Below, piece by piece: positions 1 to 12,327 of a stretch of DNA of 64,000 nt. The notes beneath the pieces were generated by a model. It had not been told where the DNA came from. It searched no databases and worked only from the letters and a program-made list of their open reading frames with translations. A program made the translations under genes and the position numbers. Positions within the stretch are counted from its first letter, which is position 1. The number at the start of each line of letters is the position of its first letter. Source of the stretch: Haliclona indistincta (Eukaryota > Porifera > Demospongiae > Haplosclerida > Chalinidae); NCBI GenBank assembly GCA_964017065.1, contig OZ024791.1:1610430-1674429 (forward strand). Direction: 5' to 3'.

Positions 1-464
1 ATAAGCTGCAGGTAGCTGTGTTTGGAGGACGCAGTCCGATGAAGTAGTTGACAGTTGTAAATAACTAGAGGTATCTGTGTTTTGGAGGACACGGTCTGAT
101 AAGTAATTGACGGTTGTAAAAGGTATAAGAAGAGGATTCCGCATTTGTCAATTGCACGTCGTCGCAGCAAGCCGCTGATGTAGGGATACTTGGGACTTTT
201 ACATTTGCAAGCATTATTCCATCTTGTTCCTTTACTTTTGCAAGCATCATCCCATCTTGTTCCTTTCCTTTTTTAAGAGTCATCCCTACACTTTTCAGTT
301 TTTTATTAAAAATTTTTTACTTTACTTTAACATTAATGTGTATATTTGTTCAAGCACAATTACACTATAATCATCATAGAGTAATTAAATTCACTTAATT
401 TCAACGTTTTTATTTCTCAATATCCCATCATTAAGTAAACATCACATGACTGATCCTTGCTTCA
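1..464. other. Intergenic, repeat-bearing leader of the array
   Basis: No gene is seen. Positions about 15-125 hold two similar units of roughly 56 bp, each with a GGAGGAC core. Positions 207-272 hold two units of a 33-bp repeat (core GCAAGCATCATCCCATCTTG) that recurs as five units at 10927-11092. The flanking words GCCGCTGATGTA and ACTTGGGAC are also shared with about 10900, so this is probably a second, shorter copy of that repetitive element. The last 150 bases are AT-rich and could hold the promoter of the gene starting at 465, but no specific motif is recognised. Confidence 0.5.
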
Positions 465-3400
465 ATGGAGTCAGTACAGGCTCTGTTGTTAGTGCTGGTA
501 ACAGCGGCTTCTCTCTGTCCTGCCATTGCAGTAGAGGTGCTGGTCTTACCTGATCTAGCTAGTGACTGCTCTAGTTCAAGTGACAATAGTGGAGACACAC
601 TGTCTGCTGTCAACATCGATACTGCTCTAATGAACACTCGCTCCAACACAACTCTACTCTTAGAGAATGGTTGTTACCACATCAACAGCTTCACACTGCT
701 ACAAGATCGCTCTAACATTAGCTTGATTGGATCAGGATCAGAAACCACCATTGTGAAATGTCAAGGTGATGTGGGACTTGCTTTTGTCAATATCTCAGGA
801 CTGCTAATCTCTGACGTGACTATTACCAACTGTAGATTATCTGGAGCAAACTTGCAGAATGCTTTTAAATTGGTAAAAGAATCTCTAAGTGTTGGTAACG
901 TCTTCTTTGGTATTGGAATCTTTATTGTTGACATAAACAATATGAAAGTTAAGAATGTAGTAGTTCAAAACACACCTGGGACTGGTATGGTGGCCATTAA
1001 CCTGATGGGAGAGTCTGACATAAGCAATATGACCTTCATAAATAATGGTATACTTGGCACCTTTTGCCTTGTTGGCGGAGGTCTGTACATTCATTATGCA
1101 GACTATCACGATTACATCCCAACTATCTTGCCTAAACTCACCATATCATCATCTGTGTTTAAATCTAACTGCAACTTTGCTTACTTTGGTGGTGGTTTCG
1201 GTATTGGCTTAACACAAATCACATTTCCTGTTAACATCAAAATTGTTCAGCTAAGTCTGAAAGCAATGTATCACCTCAGGGAGCTGGAGCTGCTGTTACT
1301 TATTCCAAAGGCATTAGTAACAACTCTGTTACGATATCCAGTTCAATCTTCCAACAGAATAGAGCAGAAATTTTGAATAGTATCAAAATGGGAGGAGGGC
1401 TTGCAGTGACTCTTAATTTTAACAACTATAATCTAGATGTCACACCTAATGAGATTTTGTCTAACACCATTATTGTGGAAAACACCATTATAGCAGAAAA
1501 TAGAGCAGCTTTATTTGCTGGTGTGGCTGTATCATCTTTAAACTCACAACTGACTACAAAAAATAATTAGAACCATGTCATCTTCAAGTCATGCAGCTTC
1601 CTCAAGAATAGATCACCTACTGGGGCAGCTTTTGGTGCCCAGAGTACAGTATTTTCTGGTCTTGAACCAGAGGTATACATTATTTTTGATAATGTAACTG
1701 TGAAAGAAAATGATGCCTTATATTTTGGTTTGCAAGAAAGCTTACAAGCTGGATCAACTGAGGAGAGATCGGTCGTGGTTCTTAGTTCAGTCAATCTCAT
1801 CATCTCGGGCAAGTCACAATTTACTAATAACTTGGGTACAGCTTTACAACTGACAAGAAGCGCTGTCACTATCTATGGAGATACAAGTATTGCTGCAAAT
1901 GAGGGAAGTGGAATAATCTTATCAGATTCTTCGCGCATCGTTATGCTGAGGAGCTCAAATCTTTCCTTTAGCAGAAACAAGGCAGCTAGTAAAGGTGGGG
2001 CAATAGTTGCTGATCTTAATTCATTTTCTCGTGATTTTACATTATTTAATGACTGTTTCTTGTACTTTGAAGAAATCAATAGTGCTACTATAGTATTTGA
2101 AGACAACCAGGCACCTGTTGGTGGCACCATATATGGCTCAACACTAAGTACTTGTCTCTGGGCAGTATATCCTAATGGTACCAAGCCTTCCTCAGGAGTA
2201 GCATTTCTCCAGCAGCTTCCTTCAGTCACTTTCAATCCTTCAGTTCTTGATTCATCAGTTGTTAGTACGGATGCATTTTATTTAGTTCAAAACATATCAC
2301 AACCTATTTATGCTATCCCAGGAAAAGAAATGGACCTCAATATTACAGCATTGGATCTCTTCAATCAAAGTGTATCGGCAATTATTGGGTCCAGCTTACT
2401 TAATACAAGTTCGCAATCCCGCCTTGGTAACTCAGGAAACTGGTATCTTATTCCAAACCGCACTGTTCCAATGACTATCTTGGGTAAACCTGGAGATACA
2501 CTCTTAGCTTCTATTTTTGCTATAGACACAGACGCTCGAGTGGCAATGCCAGTAACTCTTGTGAACTGTAGTTTTGGATTTATACTAAGTGACAATCAAA
2601 GGTGCTTATGTGATCCAGATTTACCAGTTATTTGTGATCAGCGAAGCTTTGAACTACAAGTTCCTTCTCACGAGTGGCTAGGAAATAGTCCAACAGGAGG
2701 ATATGCTTATGCTTCTTGTATTCTAGACTACTGTAAAGTGGGTACTAAGATCATATCTGATGGTGATATTGATTCACAATGTGAATACAATCGTACTGGC
2801 AGATTGTGTGCTAGTTGTATATCAAACATGAGTGTTGTGTTTGGTAGCAATGCTTGTCGTCCATGCTCCAGTGCCTATCTTGCATCTATCATAATGTATG
2901 GAGTTCTTGGAATAGTTCTTGTACTGGCCATTTCTTTCTTAGGATTCTCCATATCAGAAGGTTACCTCAACAGTTTACTATTCTACTGCAATGTCACAAG
3001 CTTGTATTCATCATTCTTTGCTCCAAGTGGTTCTTTAGGATTCTTTTTGGTGAAATTTGTCAATCTTAGCATGGGATTCGAACTATGCTTTTATGATGGA
3101 ATGGATACTTTAGCTAAAGTTGGTATTCAGTTACTGTTTCCAGCTTATCTGTTTTTCATCATGCTGGTTATTATCATTCTCTCAAAAGTTTCTTCTAAAA
3201 TAAGCAATGCTGGTTTTTCAGCTGCCAAGACATTTTCCACATTGCTCCTTCTCTGCTATACTAGTGTAGGCGAGACATGCACATTGATATTGGCATGGAA
3301 GACATTCGATCATGGTTTGAATGGCATATATTGGTATGCTGATCCCACTATTCAGTATGGTCAAGGGTTTCATGGCTTTCTAGTATTTGTTGCTGTGATC

Positions 3401-4030
3401 CTCATCTTGGTATACATTCTACCATTCTCCATTGGTCTGCTTCTGCCTCCTCTCATTCTGCGAACAAGACTCAGCATCATGCTAAAGCCACTACTCGATG
3501 CTTTCTGGAACCCATTCAAACCAAAGTTTCGATTCTGGATTGGACTAAGAGCCATATTACGCATAATACCTTTGTACTTAGCTGTCTTACCACCTTTCCC
3601 CACAAACTGTATCATGCTCATTGCATTTATCGTAGCACTTCATTTTCTTCACATTTGTTGCCAGCCATATGAAGGAAAGGTGCAAAATGTGCTGGATTCA
3701 TTTTTCTATCTGAGCTTGAGTTTTTTGACTGCTGGCGTTTTGTATTTCAGTCTAGAATCTCTTGATAACCTTGTTACCGATGACTATATAACCTTTCTGG
3801 GCACAATTAATACATTTTCTTACTTGGCTTTCATGTTCATAGTTGCTCTTCATATCAATATCCGCTTTCCTGTTATTCGAGACACTGCAAACAAACTTTA
3901 CCAAAGGCTAAAGCACAAAGTGAAGAAGCAGAAGGATGACAATCATGATCTAGTTGATATTAATCGGAATGAGTCAAATACTACCTTTACAGAGCTGCGT
4001 GAATCTCTTCTAGACGGTGGTGTCTTGTAA
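465..4030 (+). pseudogene. Beta-helix/polytopic membrane protein, copy A (one frameshift, one nonsense)
   Basis: First copy of the tandem family. Translation opens with a signal peptide (MESVQALLLVLVTAASLCPA) and follows the intact copy at 17425 closely. A one-base loss near 1245-1255 shifts the frame. The downstream frame is recovered at once, then interrupted by a TAG at 1568-1570 where the intact copy has CAG. It is then open to 4030, giving the last 770 or so residues: beta-helix repeats with a GGAI motif, a Cys-rich segment and about eight membrane helices ending in a charged cytoplasmic tail. Only two lesions and well-preserved codons suggest recent inactivation, an allele, or assembly error. 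No introns are visible. Its first membrane segments match copy C, whereas its last 130 residues match copy B. Confidence 0.8.
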
Positions 4031-4278
4031 TGAACTGTGTACTATTGTAACAACAGCTGCAGTAGATTAGTGAACATCTTGTATTTGTTATTTTGTTTTA
4101 TCCCAAGTCATTTTAATTGTAGTCTCTGGTTTGTAGTTATTGAGCCCTCGTGACCATGTCGATACATAGACAATCAGAAATAGTCCAAATACTGCATGGC
4201 GAGTAATTTTCACAGATTTAGACTATGCTGTTTCTGTCAGCAGGTAATTTATTGTCTTTCTTGGGTTTCTCCTGTATA

Positions 4279-4479
4279 GTAGTTCTTCATATCAATATCT
4301 GCTTTCCTGTTATTCGAGAAACTGCAAATAAACTTTACCAAAGGCGCTCAAAGTGAAGAAGCAGAAGAGCGAAAACAATAAAACAGCTCTAGATCTCGTA
4401 GCTGTTAATTTTCTGAGAAATGAGTCGAAAACGACTTTTATAGACCTACGTGAGTCTCTTCAAGATAGTGATTTATAGC
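4279..4479 (+). pseudogene. Orphan 3'-end scrap of the beta-helix membrane family
   Basis: About 200 bases repeat the extreme 3' coding end of copy A (the stretch for ALHINIRFPVIR through ELRESLLD) downstream of copy A's own stop codon. Frame is lost after the word ACCAAAGGCGCTC. The segment is flanked by no other coding sequence of the family, so it is a remnant of a further copy whose body was deleted or of a partial duplication. Confidence 0.75.
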
Positions 4480-5990
4480 AAAATGATGGCTTTCTCTACC
4501 ATTGAACTTTTTTTTCTAGTAGTAATGTTATTGTGTTGATTCTAAGAGTAGTTAGAATATAGCTCAATGTTATTGACCAATCAGATTTATTAGATCCGAG
4601 GATCTATTTGCTGTAGAGACCATCCGCAAACCGGCGAACGGATAGAGTCCATCCGTGAACAGATAGAGTCCTTTTGCGAACAGATATATATATAGACCAC
4701 AGTTTGCTTAGTGAAAGTGCATTCATAACAAGCCATAAAAAATTGTTATTACAAGAACACCACGTGATGTGAGGCTTGTACACATGTGAGTGTGAATAAG
4801 TCCCAGAAACGAACTTCTTGTTGTGTCAGAAAGCCACTAGCAGGCACGATAGCGATGGCGGAAGGACGGTGGGAGACAAGACAGAGTACCACTAAGGTGT
4901 AACAAGGCACGGGAAACCATTTAGCAATGTACTCTAGCTAAACTCGCCTGAGTTTTCCCATCGCTGAAGTATGGACGTGTTCTTCAAAACTATTTGCGCA
5001 GCGTCAAAAATTCCTTGTTGGATAGCAACGGTTGCTATACTCTAAGCCAGTTAGAGACCTCGGCCAACGGGATCTACGCGGTATAGAAACCTTCCCGTCG
5101 CTATAGAACCCTCGCGCTACACGCTCGGGTTCTATATGGCTTCCTCTCGGGTTTCTATCCCGCGTAGATCCCCTGGCCTCGGTCTCTAGCCTATACTTAT
5201 TATGCCGAGGGCGGAGCTAACGAGGTATACTGTAATCGTGCTGTCTGTCAGTGTGTCAGTCTGTCTGTTGCAAGCATTTCTCGTCGCTCACTGAAAACTA
5301 AGCGCTGAAACAAGCAAAACAAGCAGAACTCGATATTTACTCGGATCTGATGTGTAGAAGTTTGGTTCTAAAGCTTCGTTCGCGAGTTATGGCGTGATTT
5401 GCTTACCTTGATTGCCGTGGCTGGCGATCTGGACTTCTCCAAAGTCCAAAGGCAAAGCTGTCCACAGTTGACTGCTTAGAAGTTGATAGGTTATAATTTT
5501 ACTACAGGATAGCAGCGCAGGTCCAGAGAAATCGTGTAAGCAAGCTATGGAAGCTACTCGCTCGTGGTATGCGTTGCTGTGCTAACTGAAACACTGTAGA
5601 CACGCCCAGTTTAATTTGCACTGATTGGCTTCTGATTGCATATTATTTTAAACGAAAGCACTGCATTGTGATTGCTGTAAAGAAATCCTGCATACATGCA
5701 TCTGCAGTTGCTGTGTTTGTGGAATGGTGGATGGTGTACCGAAGCATCTGCACCTTAGGTGCTATTTTTTGTTGAGCAAGATTGTTATTAGTTTTTGGTG
5801 TGTAATTTTAAACCGAATAATTTTTTGGGTGTGGTAAGGGTTTCAGATAAAATGTCACTAAAGGAGAGCTTTTGCCTACAGTGTGTAGGAGAGAATTAGT
5901 GCAACAAGTCACGCTATATGCATCACTATTATGCATGCAGGTATTATATGCATCTCATCACTCTGAGACTGTGCTGAGATACTTATAATT
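4480..5990. other. Intergenic, no gene seen
   Basis: No convincing open reading frame or RNA gene. Contents include short direct repeats of the word GAACAGATAGAGTCC near 4630-4690, a strong fold-back at 5054-5186 listed separately, and ordinary AT-rich sequence from about 5640 to 5990. Confidence 0.5.
5054..5186. repeat. Fold-back (inverted repeat) element
   Basis: The left arm (about 5054-5091, beginning GAGACCTCGGCCAACGGGAT) pairs with the right arm (about 5149-5186, ending ATCCCCTGGCCTCGGTCTC). An inner pair, GCTATAGAACCC and GGGTTCTATATGGC, extends the hairpin toward a loop of about 15 bases. It is GC-rich against AT-rich surroundings. This resembles a miniature inverted-repeat element; no target-site duplication was established. 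Confidence 0.6.
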
Positions 5991-6820
5991 CACTAAAAAG
6001 TAAAAAGGACACAAACAAGTAATTAAAAAGATTTCTATCGAAATCAAAAAGATGTAGGGTCGTGAAATCTACCACTGGTTCACAATGTAAACTAACAAGG
6101 AACAAGCATGGAATGGTAACACGATTGACTTGCTGACAGACCATAGATCCCTACATCAGTGGCTGCTGTGGTTGACCTAGTTGCTGTTGACTGCTGACAC
6201 CTGACGTGCATTCAGCTTGTGCACAGCCACTGATGTAGGGATCTATGGTCTGTTAGCAAGTCAATCGTGTTACCATTCCATGCTTGTTCCTTGTTAGTTT
6301 ACATTGTGAACCAGTGGTAGATTTCACAACCCTACATCCTTTTGATTTCGATAGAAATTTTTTGAATTACTTGTTTGTGTCCTTTTTACTTTTTAGTGAA
6401 GTGCAGTTCAATATCATGAACGTACTGAGCCGTCTTTGTTTCCACCATTGATTTAGTTTTCCTGTTGTTGATGGCTTTTCTTTATTATTAACAATTTTAA
6501 ACTTGTAGCTAAAAAATGCTGTACATATCAGCTCGCCTACGCATACATGCATGCATGAATTGAATTAAGTGCATACGAGCCCCGCCCACACTAGTTTGTA
6601 GATCTGTACGGCGGTTGTAATTATCTGGCAAGCTCAGAATGGTGATCCTATACGATCAGACGATCTTACCGTTCTTCGAAGACTCCAGGCAGATATGTGT
6701 TCTCCGTGATCCATACGGCGCAGAGATACTCAAGTTAGTGCTTGGTCACGTGCGCTAACCACTGCTTGGTCACGTACGTATTACGCAATCACAATAATGG
6801 CGTCTAACACTTAGCTGACA

Positions 6821-7027
6821 ATGGATCACGATCGAGAACTCGCGGAATGTATTTCGCTAAAAACAAAGTTCAAAAGGCACCTGCCAGGAGAATTTCATGA
6901 CTATTCGTGGGTGTTTTGGTCTCGGCACTGCTCGCGTAAAGGCGCTAGGCGAGTGGAAGAAAGAAAGAAAGTAGAAAACGAAGATGACGAAACTCGATTT
7001 TCACCGTTTCTAAGTTTGTCACTTTAG
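6821..7027 (+). CDS. Small reading frame inside the repetitive element (68 codons)
   Basis: A basic, Trp-containing 68-residue frame (core SLKTKFKRHLPGEFHDYSWV). The second element copy keeps a similar frame at 40310-40498 over the middle section, with the C-terminal part acidic (ENEDDE). A length difference between the copies is exactly three bases, leaving the frame intact. That is weak evidence of coding, since the two N-termini differ and no homologue is recognised. It could equally be a chance frame in a non-coding repeat. Confidence 0.3.
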   Translation: MDHDRELAECISLKTKFKRHLPGEFHDYSWVFWSRHCSRKGARRVEERKKVENEDDETRFSPFLSLSL

Positions 7028-7185
7028 TAACAGTGTAGAACACTCTCCTTGCTACTGTAAGATGGGGCAATGCCAGATAGCAGATCTAAGTGTCCTTGAA
7101 CGTATAAAATTCACCACCTAGCGAAATATCAGCGTTTGAACGCTTGTATGCAGCCGCCATCTTGTTTTTCTGTTCAACCCTACAT

Positions 7186-7209
7186 AGGGAGGCACTACCG
7201 TGCCTCCCT
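7186..7209. other. Terminal hairpin of repetitive element, copy 1
   Basis: AGGGAGGCAC and GTGCCTCCCT flank a four-base loop (TACC), giving a perfect ten-pair stem. The copy at 40661-40684 has one paired difference that keeps the stem. Confidence 0.7.
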
Positions 7210-7362
7210 AATAACTGCCCAAAAGTAAGGATTAAAACCTGACCATCAATGAGATTATGGTCACGTGTTTGAAACTATTCACTAGAAATTGAATTATTGA
7301 GCTATTGAGCTATTGAACAATAGGGCACTGATAGTCTTATCAGTAATCACATGACTATTGTA

Positions 7363-10300
7363 ATGGAGTCAGTACAGGCTCTGTTGTTAGTGCTGGTAAC
7401 AGCGGCCTCTCTCTGTCCTGCCATTGCAGTAGAGGTGCAGGTCTTGCCTGATCTAGCTAGTGACTGCTCTATAGTTCAAGTGACAACAGTGGAGACACAC
7501 TGTCTGCTGTCAACATCGATACTGCTCTAATGAACACTCGCTCCAACACAACTCTACTCTTAGAGAATGGTTGTTACCACATCAACAGCTTCACACTGCT
7601 ACAAGATCTCTCTAACATTAGCTTGATTGGATCAGGATCAGAAACCACCATTGTGAAATGTCAAGGTGATGTGGGACTTGCTTTTGTCAATATCTCAAGA
7701 CTGCTAATCTCTGACGTGACTATTACCAACTGTAGATTATCTGGAGAAAACTTGCAGAATGCTTTCGATTTAGTAAAAGAATCACTGGATATGTTCTATA
7801 CCTTCCGTAATGGTACAATTGTTGGAATCTTTATTGGTGACACTAGTGATTTACAAGCTCGTAACATGATAGTTCAAAACACACCTGGGATTGGTATGGT
7901 GGTCATTAACCTGATGGGAGAGTCTGACATGAGCAATGTGACCTTCACAAACAATAATGTACCTGATATCATATCTTCTTGTGGTGTTGGTGGTGGTCTG
8001 TTTATACTGTATGCTGACTATCATAATCACACACCAAATAAGACTCCTCAACTCACCATATCAGCATCTTTGTTCAAGATGAACTACAACTGTATTATTG
8101 ATAATATTTTTGAAAATTGGATAGGTGTTGGTGGTGGATTAAGCATAATACTCTCACAGAACAGCTTTCCTGTTGACATCAGCATAACTTCAACTACAAT
8201 TGAAAACAAATTGTCACCTTTAGGAGCAGTCAGCATCGTTTTTCACACAGGAGTTAGCAAGAGCTCTGTCAATATATCAAGTTCAATGTTGAGAAAGAAT
8301 GGAAAGAAAAGTATAATTGGAGCACTTTTTATTGTTTTTAATACACGTATTCCTGTTCGGTTCCTTCGAAACGTTTCTGCTGCCCAATTGTTGCCCAACA
8401 CTGTTACTATGGGAAACACTACGATTGAAGAAAATCAAGCACAAACAACTGGTGGTGTAGCAATATTTTCTTTTTCTTCACCACTACTTACAAAAAGAAA
8501 CGAAAATCTTGTCCTTTTCAAATCTTGCAAGTTTTTTGGAAATGAATCACCTAATGGTGCAGCCTTTGCTTTTCAGAGTTTGGTATATTCTGGTTTTGAT
8601 CCTAGTACAAGTATTATATTTGAAGATGTGAGCATTGAACAAAACAGAGAAACTGATTCTTCTTCGATTAACACTGCTGTAGCTTATCTTAGCTCTGTAA
8701 ATCTGACTATCAGAGGCAAGTCACAGCTCATTGAAAACATGGGATCTGCTTTACTGCTAAGCAGAAGTATTATCACTGTTGAAGGAGATCTACGCTTTAT
8801 CAATAATTCTGGTAGTAGAATATCTTTACAGGGTTTTTCAAACATTGTCTTGCGAAGAGGATCTGCATTGATTCTAAAAGGAAATAGGGCAGCCAATAAA
8901 GGCGGAGCAATATTTGTTCAGTTTCTTTCATCTTTTACTGACCTTTCACAAATGTATGACTGTTTTCTTTGGTTTGAAGAAGTAAGTATAGATTGCAGAT
9001 TTTTTGAGCATTGCCAGAATGTACCTCAACCCAATAATGCTACCATCATAGTATTTGAGAACAATCAGGCACCTGTTGGTGGCACCATATATGGCTCTAG
9101 ACTAAGCACTTGTCCCTGGGCAGTATATCCTAATGGTACTAAGCCTTCCTCAGGAATAGCATTTCTCCAGCAGCTTCCTTTAGTCACTATCAATCCTTCA
9201 GTTCTTAATTCATCAGTTGTTAGTACAGATGCATTTGATTTAGTTCGAAACATATCACAACCTATTTAACCCTATCCCAGGAAAAGAAATAGACCTCAAT
9301 ATTACAGCATTGGATCTCTTCAATCAAAGTGTATCGACGACCATCAGGTCTAGCTTTCTCAATACTACAAGCTCGCAATCGCGTCTTGGTAGCTCTGGAT
9401 ACTGGTATCTTATTCCTAACCATACGGTTCCAGTAACCTTTTTAGGTGAACCAGGAGATACACTATTAGCTTCTATCTTTAGTGTAGACTCAAACGCAAA
9501 TTGGAGGTGTCAGTAACTCTTGTGAACTGTAGTTTTGGATTTATACTAAGTGACAATCAAAGGTGCTTATGTGATCCATAGTTACCAGTTACTTGTGATC
9601 AGCGAAACCTTGAACTACAAGTTCCTTCACATGAGTGGCTAGAAAATAGTCCAACAGGAGGATATGCTTATGCTTCTTGTGTTCTAGACTACTGTAAAGT
9701 GGGTACTAAGATCATATCTGATGGTGATATTGATTCACAATGTGAATACAACCGTACTGGCAGATTGTGTGCTAGTTGTAAATCAAACATGAGTGTTGTG
9801 TTTGGTAGCAATGCTTGTCGTCCATGCTCCAGTGCCTATCTTGCATCTATCATAATGTATGGAGTTCTTGGAATAGTTCTTGTACTGGCGATTTCTTTCT
9901 TAGGATTCTCCATATCAGAAGGTTACCTCAACAGTTTACTATTCTACTGCAATGTCACAAGCTTCTATTTGTCGTTCTTTGCTCCAAAAATTCTTTAGGA
10001 TTCTCGTAGCACTTCTTTTTCTTCACAGTTGTTGCCAGCCATATGAAGGAAAGGTGCAGAATGTGCTGGATTCATTTTTCTATCTGAGCTTGATTTTTTT
10101 GACTGCTGGCGTTTTGTATTTCAGTTTAGAATCTCTTGATAACCTTGTTACCGATGACTATATAACCTTTCTGGGCACAGTTAATACATTTACTTACTTG
10201 GCTTTTGTTTTTATTGTTGCTCTTCATATCAATATCCGCTTTCCTGTTATTCGAGACACTGCAAACAAACTTTACCTAATGCTAAAGCACAAAGTGAAGA

Positions 10301-10404
10301 AGCAGAAGGATGACAATCGAGATCTAATTGACATTAGTCGTAATGAGTCAATTGTTACCTTTACAGAGCTGCGTGAATCTCTTCTAGATAGTGGTGTCTT
10401 GTAA
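7363..10404 (+). pseudogene. Beta-helix/polytopic membrane protein, copy B (multiple lesions, membrane domain deleted)
   Basis: Starts with the same signal peptide as copies A and C (ATG at 7363). A two-base insertion near 7471 shifts the frame. A long open stretch runs 7530-9269 and ends at a one-base insertion near 9268. A compensating one-base loss near 9504 restores frame, but a TAG stop follows in the Cys-rich segment near 9580. At about 9992 the sequence jumps from the second membrane segment to the last third of the membrane domain. About 0.63 kb present in copies A and C is missing here, with little or no homology at the junction. The tail is then open to 10404. This copy is clearly dead as a full-length product. 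Confidence 0.85.
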
Positions 10405-12327
10405 TGAACTGTTACTATTGTGACAACAGCTGCAGTAGATTAGTGAGCATCTTGTGTTTGTAATTTGTTTTATCCCATGTCATTTGAATTGTAGTCTCTG
10501 GTTTGTAGTTATTGAGCCCTTGCGACCAAGTTGAAGGCGTGTATACATTGACAATCAGAATTAGTTCAAATAATGTATAGCGAGTAGTTTTTATCGGGAT
10601 TAAAATCTGCATTTTTGTCAAACGATGTGATCATAATGTAGTAAGATTAACCTTGCATAATAATCATCGTGGTCCAAATGCACACGCACACACATCCGAC
10701 ACCATAATACGGAAGAGATAGGGTTGTAGTTACCGCAAGGGACACTCCTCAGTGTTGGAATCGGTTGTGCACTCAGCGGCTTACTTGCTGTCATTACCTG
10801 CAACACTGAAATGCGAAATCCTTTTCCTATACCTTTTACAACTGTCAATTGCTCCATCAAACTGTGTCCTCCTCAGGCTCCTCTTTGATTCAAGCCGCTG
10901 ATGTATGTATACTTGGGACTTCTTTTGCAAGCACTATTCCATCTTGTTCCTTCACTTATGCAAGCATCATCCCATCTTGTTCCTTCACTTTTGCAAGCAT
11001 CATCCCATCTTGTTCCTTTACTTTTGCAAGCATCATCCCATCTTGTTCCTTAATTTACGTTTGCAAGCATTATCCCATCCTGTTCCTTTATGATGTATGG
11101 GTGACGATTTCAGTTTACCACTTTAGAAACGTCTGTCAGCTTCACGAAAGGTATTTTCATGCTCAGAGCAATCGTCTGATCAATCCTAGGTGTCTGGAAT
11201 CTCGAGAAACGCTAAAACAGCGAAGATCTGCAACGGCTCCCTGAGAATCGCCATCTTGATTTCCATCATCAAGCAAAAAGTCCCGGCGACTTTCATAGAC
11301 TTCCTTCAAATGCTTATACTTCTGATTCACTTAGAGTTAGTTAAAATGCAGTAGAAATGTAAAGCAGTAGAGATATGTGCGATAACTCATTTTCACACTT
11401 GAGTAGCTGCCATCGTAAGTTGATGTCATGCCTACATATCATTGCCGATCGGCAATGAACGAATGAACAGATTTCACGAAACCCTCGGCGTGTTGCACAT
11501 TGTAGAGTTAGCTCCTTAGTTATGGTTTGCAGAAGGAGCTTTGCAGCTAAAGCCAACCTGCTTGCTATTGAAACTGCACTGCTAACCAGAAGACAGCAAA
11601 GTGCTGACCACAATCGAGACAAGGTGTGTCAAGTGGGCGTGACCGTGAACACGAGTAGCTTGGTAGCCATTGCTCTTGGCTTTGATAGGCTTTTTCTTGA
11701 GATGTCTACGCACCCCCAGAGCTGTCCTAAGGTTTAGATGGAATCTACAAGTACCTAGGTAGCCAAATATGGGCGCTTTTGCCGTCAGAGAGGTCAAAGA
11801 CGGCCGTCAAGGTGAGCCAGCCATAACTCGAGAACGAAAGCACTTTAGCAAAATCCACGAGTCACATTGCAAGCCATGGTCATGCTTAGCCTGTTCATAC
11901 CTTAGTTGACGCGTAGAAGCGATCGCTGATCTCTGTAGCAGAAGAGACAGACCGACCGAACGACAAAGCAAGTACCGTAACCCTCGCGCATGCGCCGAGG
12001 GTTAATGATATGCGCTGCTTTGTCCGTCTCTGGTTTAATACTCGAAACATGACATCATATCCATTGGCGTAAAGACTCGTGGAAACTGCATTCACATAAT
12101 GTATAGCTATCTTATATTCAAGAAATCTACAATAGTGTATAACTCTGAACAATGAAATATATTGATAAACTATTATTAGTTAAATATTATTAGTAACAAT
12201 GTACATTGTAGTACTGCATAGGTCTGTGGAACTCCACATTTGGCAAACTATCAAAACTGACTACACACACTAGTATCACTTAAGGAAATAAATCCACACA
12301 TACAGCACATGATTCATAACAGCTGTA
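10405..12327. other. Intergenic between copies B and C
   Basis: The first 180 or so bases repeat the 3' flank of copy A (4031-4210), showing that the duplication unit extends past the stop codon. A 33-bp tandem repeat occupies 10927-11092. A perfect 16-base palindrome, ATTGCCGATCGGCAAT, lies at 11441-11456. A near-palindrome with arms AACCCTCG and CGAGGGTT lies around 11979-12003. No gene is recognised. Confidence 0.5.
10927..11092. repeat. 33-bp tandem repeat, five units
   Basis: Units begin at 10927, 10960, 10993, 11026 and 11063, each starting GCAAGC and containing CCATCTTG or CCATCCTG followed by TTCCTT. The first three intervals are exactly 33 bases and the last is 37. Spacers vary (CACTTTT, TACTTTT). 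Two more units of the same repeat are at 207-272. Confidence 0.85.

Larger units (their letters stand above)
5991..7212 (+). mobile_element. About 1.2 kb repetitive element, copy 1
   Basis: A composite element present again at about 39541-40690. It starts with an internal inverted repeat: arms 5991-6165 and 6223-6398, with a 57-base loop. It continues through about 0.75 kb of unique sequence with a small reading frame and ends in a compact hairpin (7186-7209). Shared landmarks between copies include GTAGGGATCTATGGTCTGTTAG, the word GAGCCCCGCCCAC, and TGGCGTC followed by AACACTTAGCTGACAA. No transposase or reverse transcriptase is seen, so it is probably non-autonomous, class unknown. It lies between copies A and B of the membrane-protein array. 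Confidence 0.65.

Noticed and set aside
10927..11092. CRISPR array
   Set aside because: Direct 33-bp units lie head to tail without unique spacers, in animal-type DNA with no cas genes, so this is a minisatellite.
11522..12152. Short frames on both strands between copies B and C
   Set aside because: Lengths of 60-90 codons are expected by chance; no similarity, no splice pattern, and they overlap one another.
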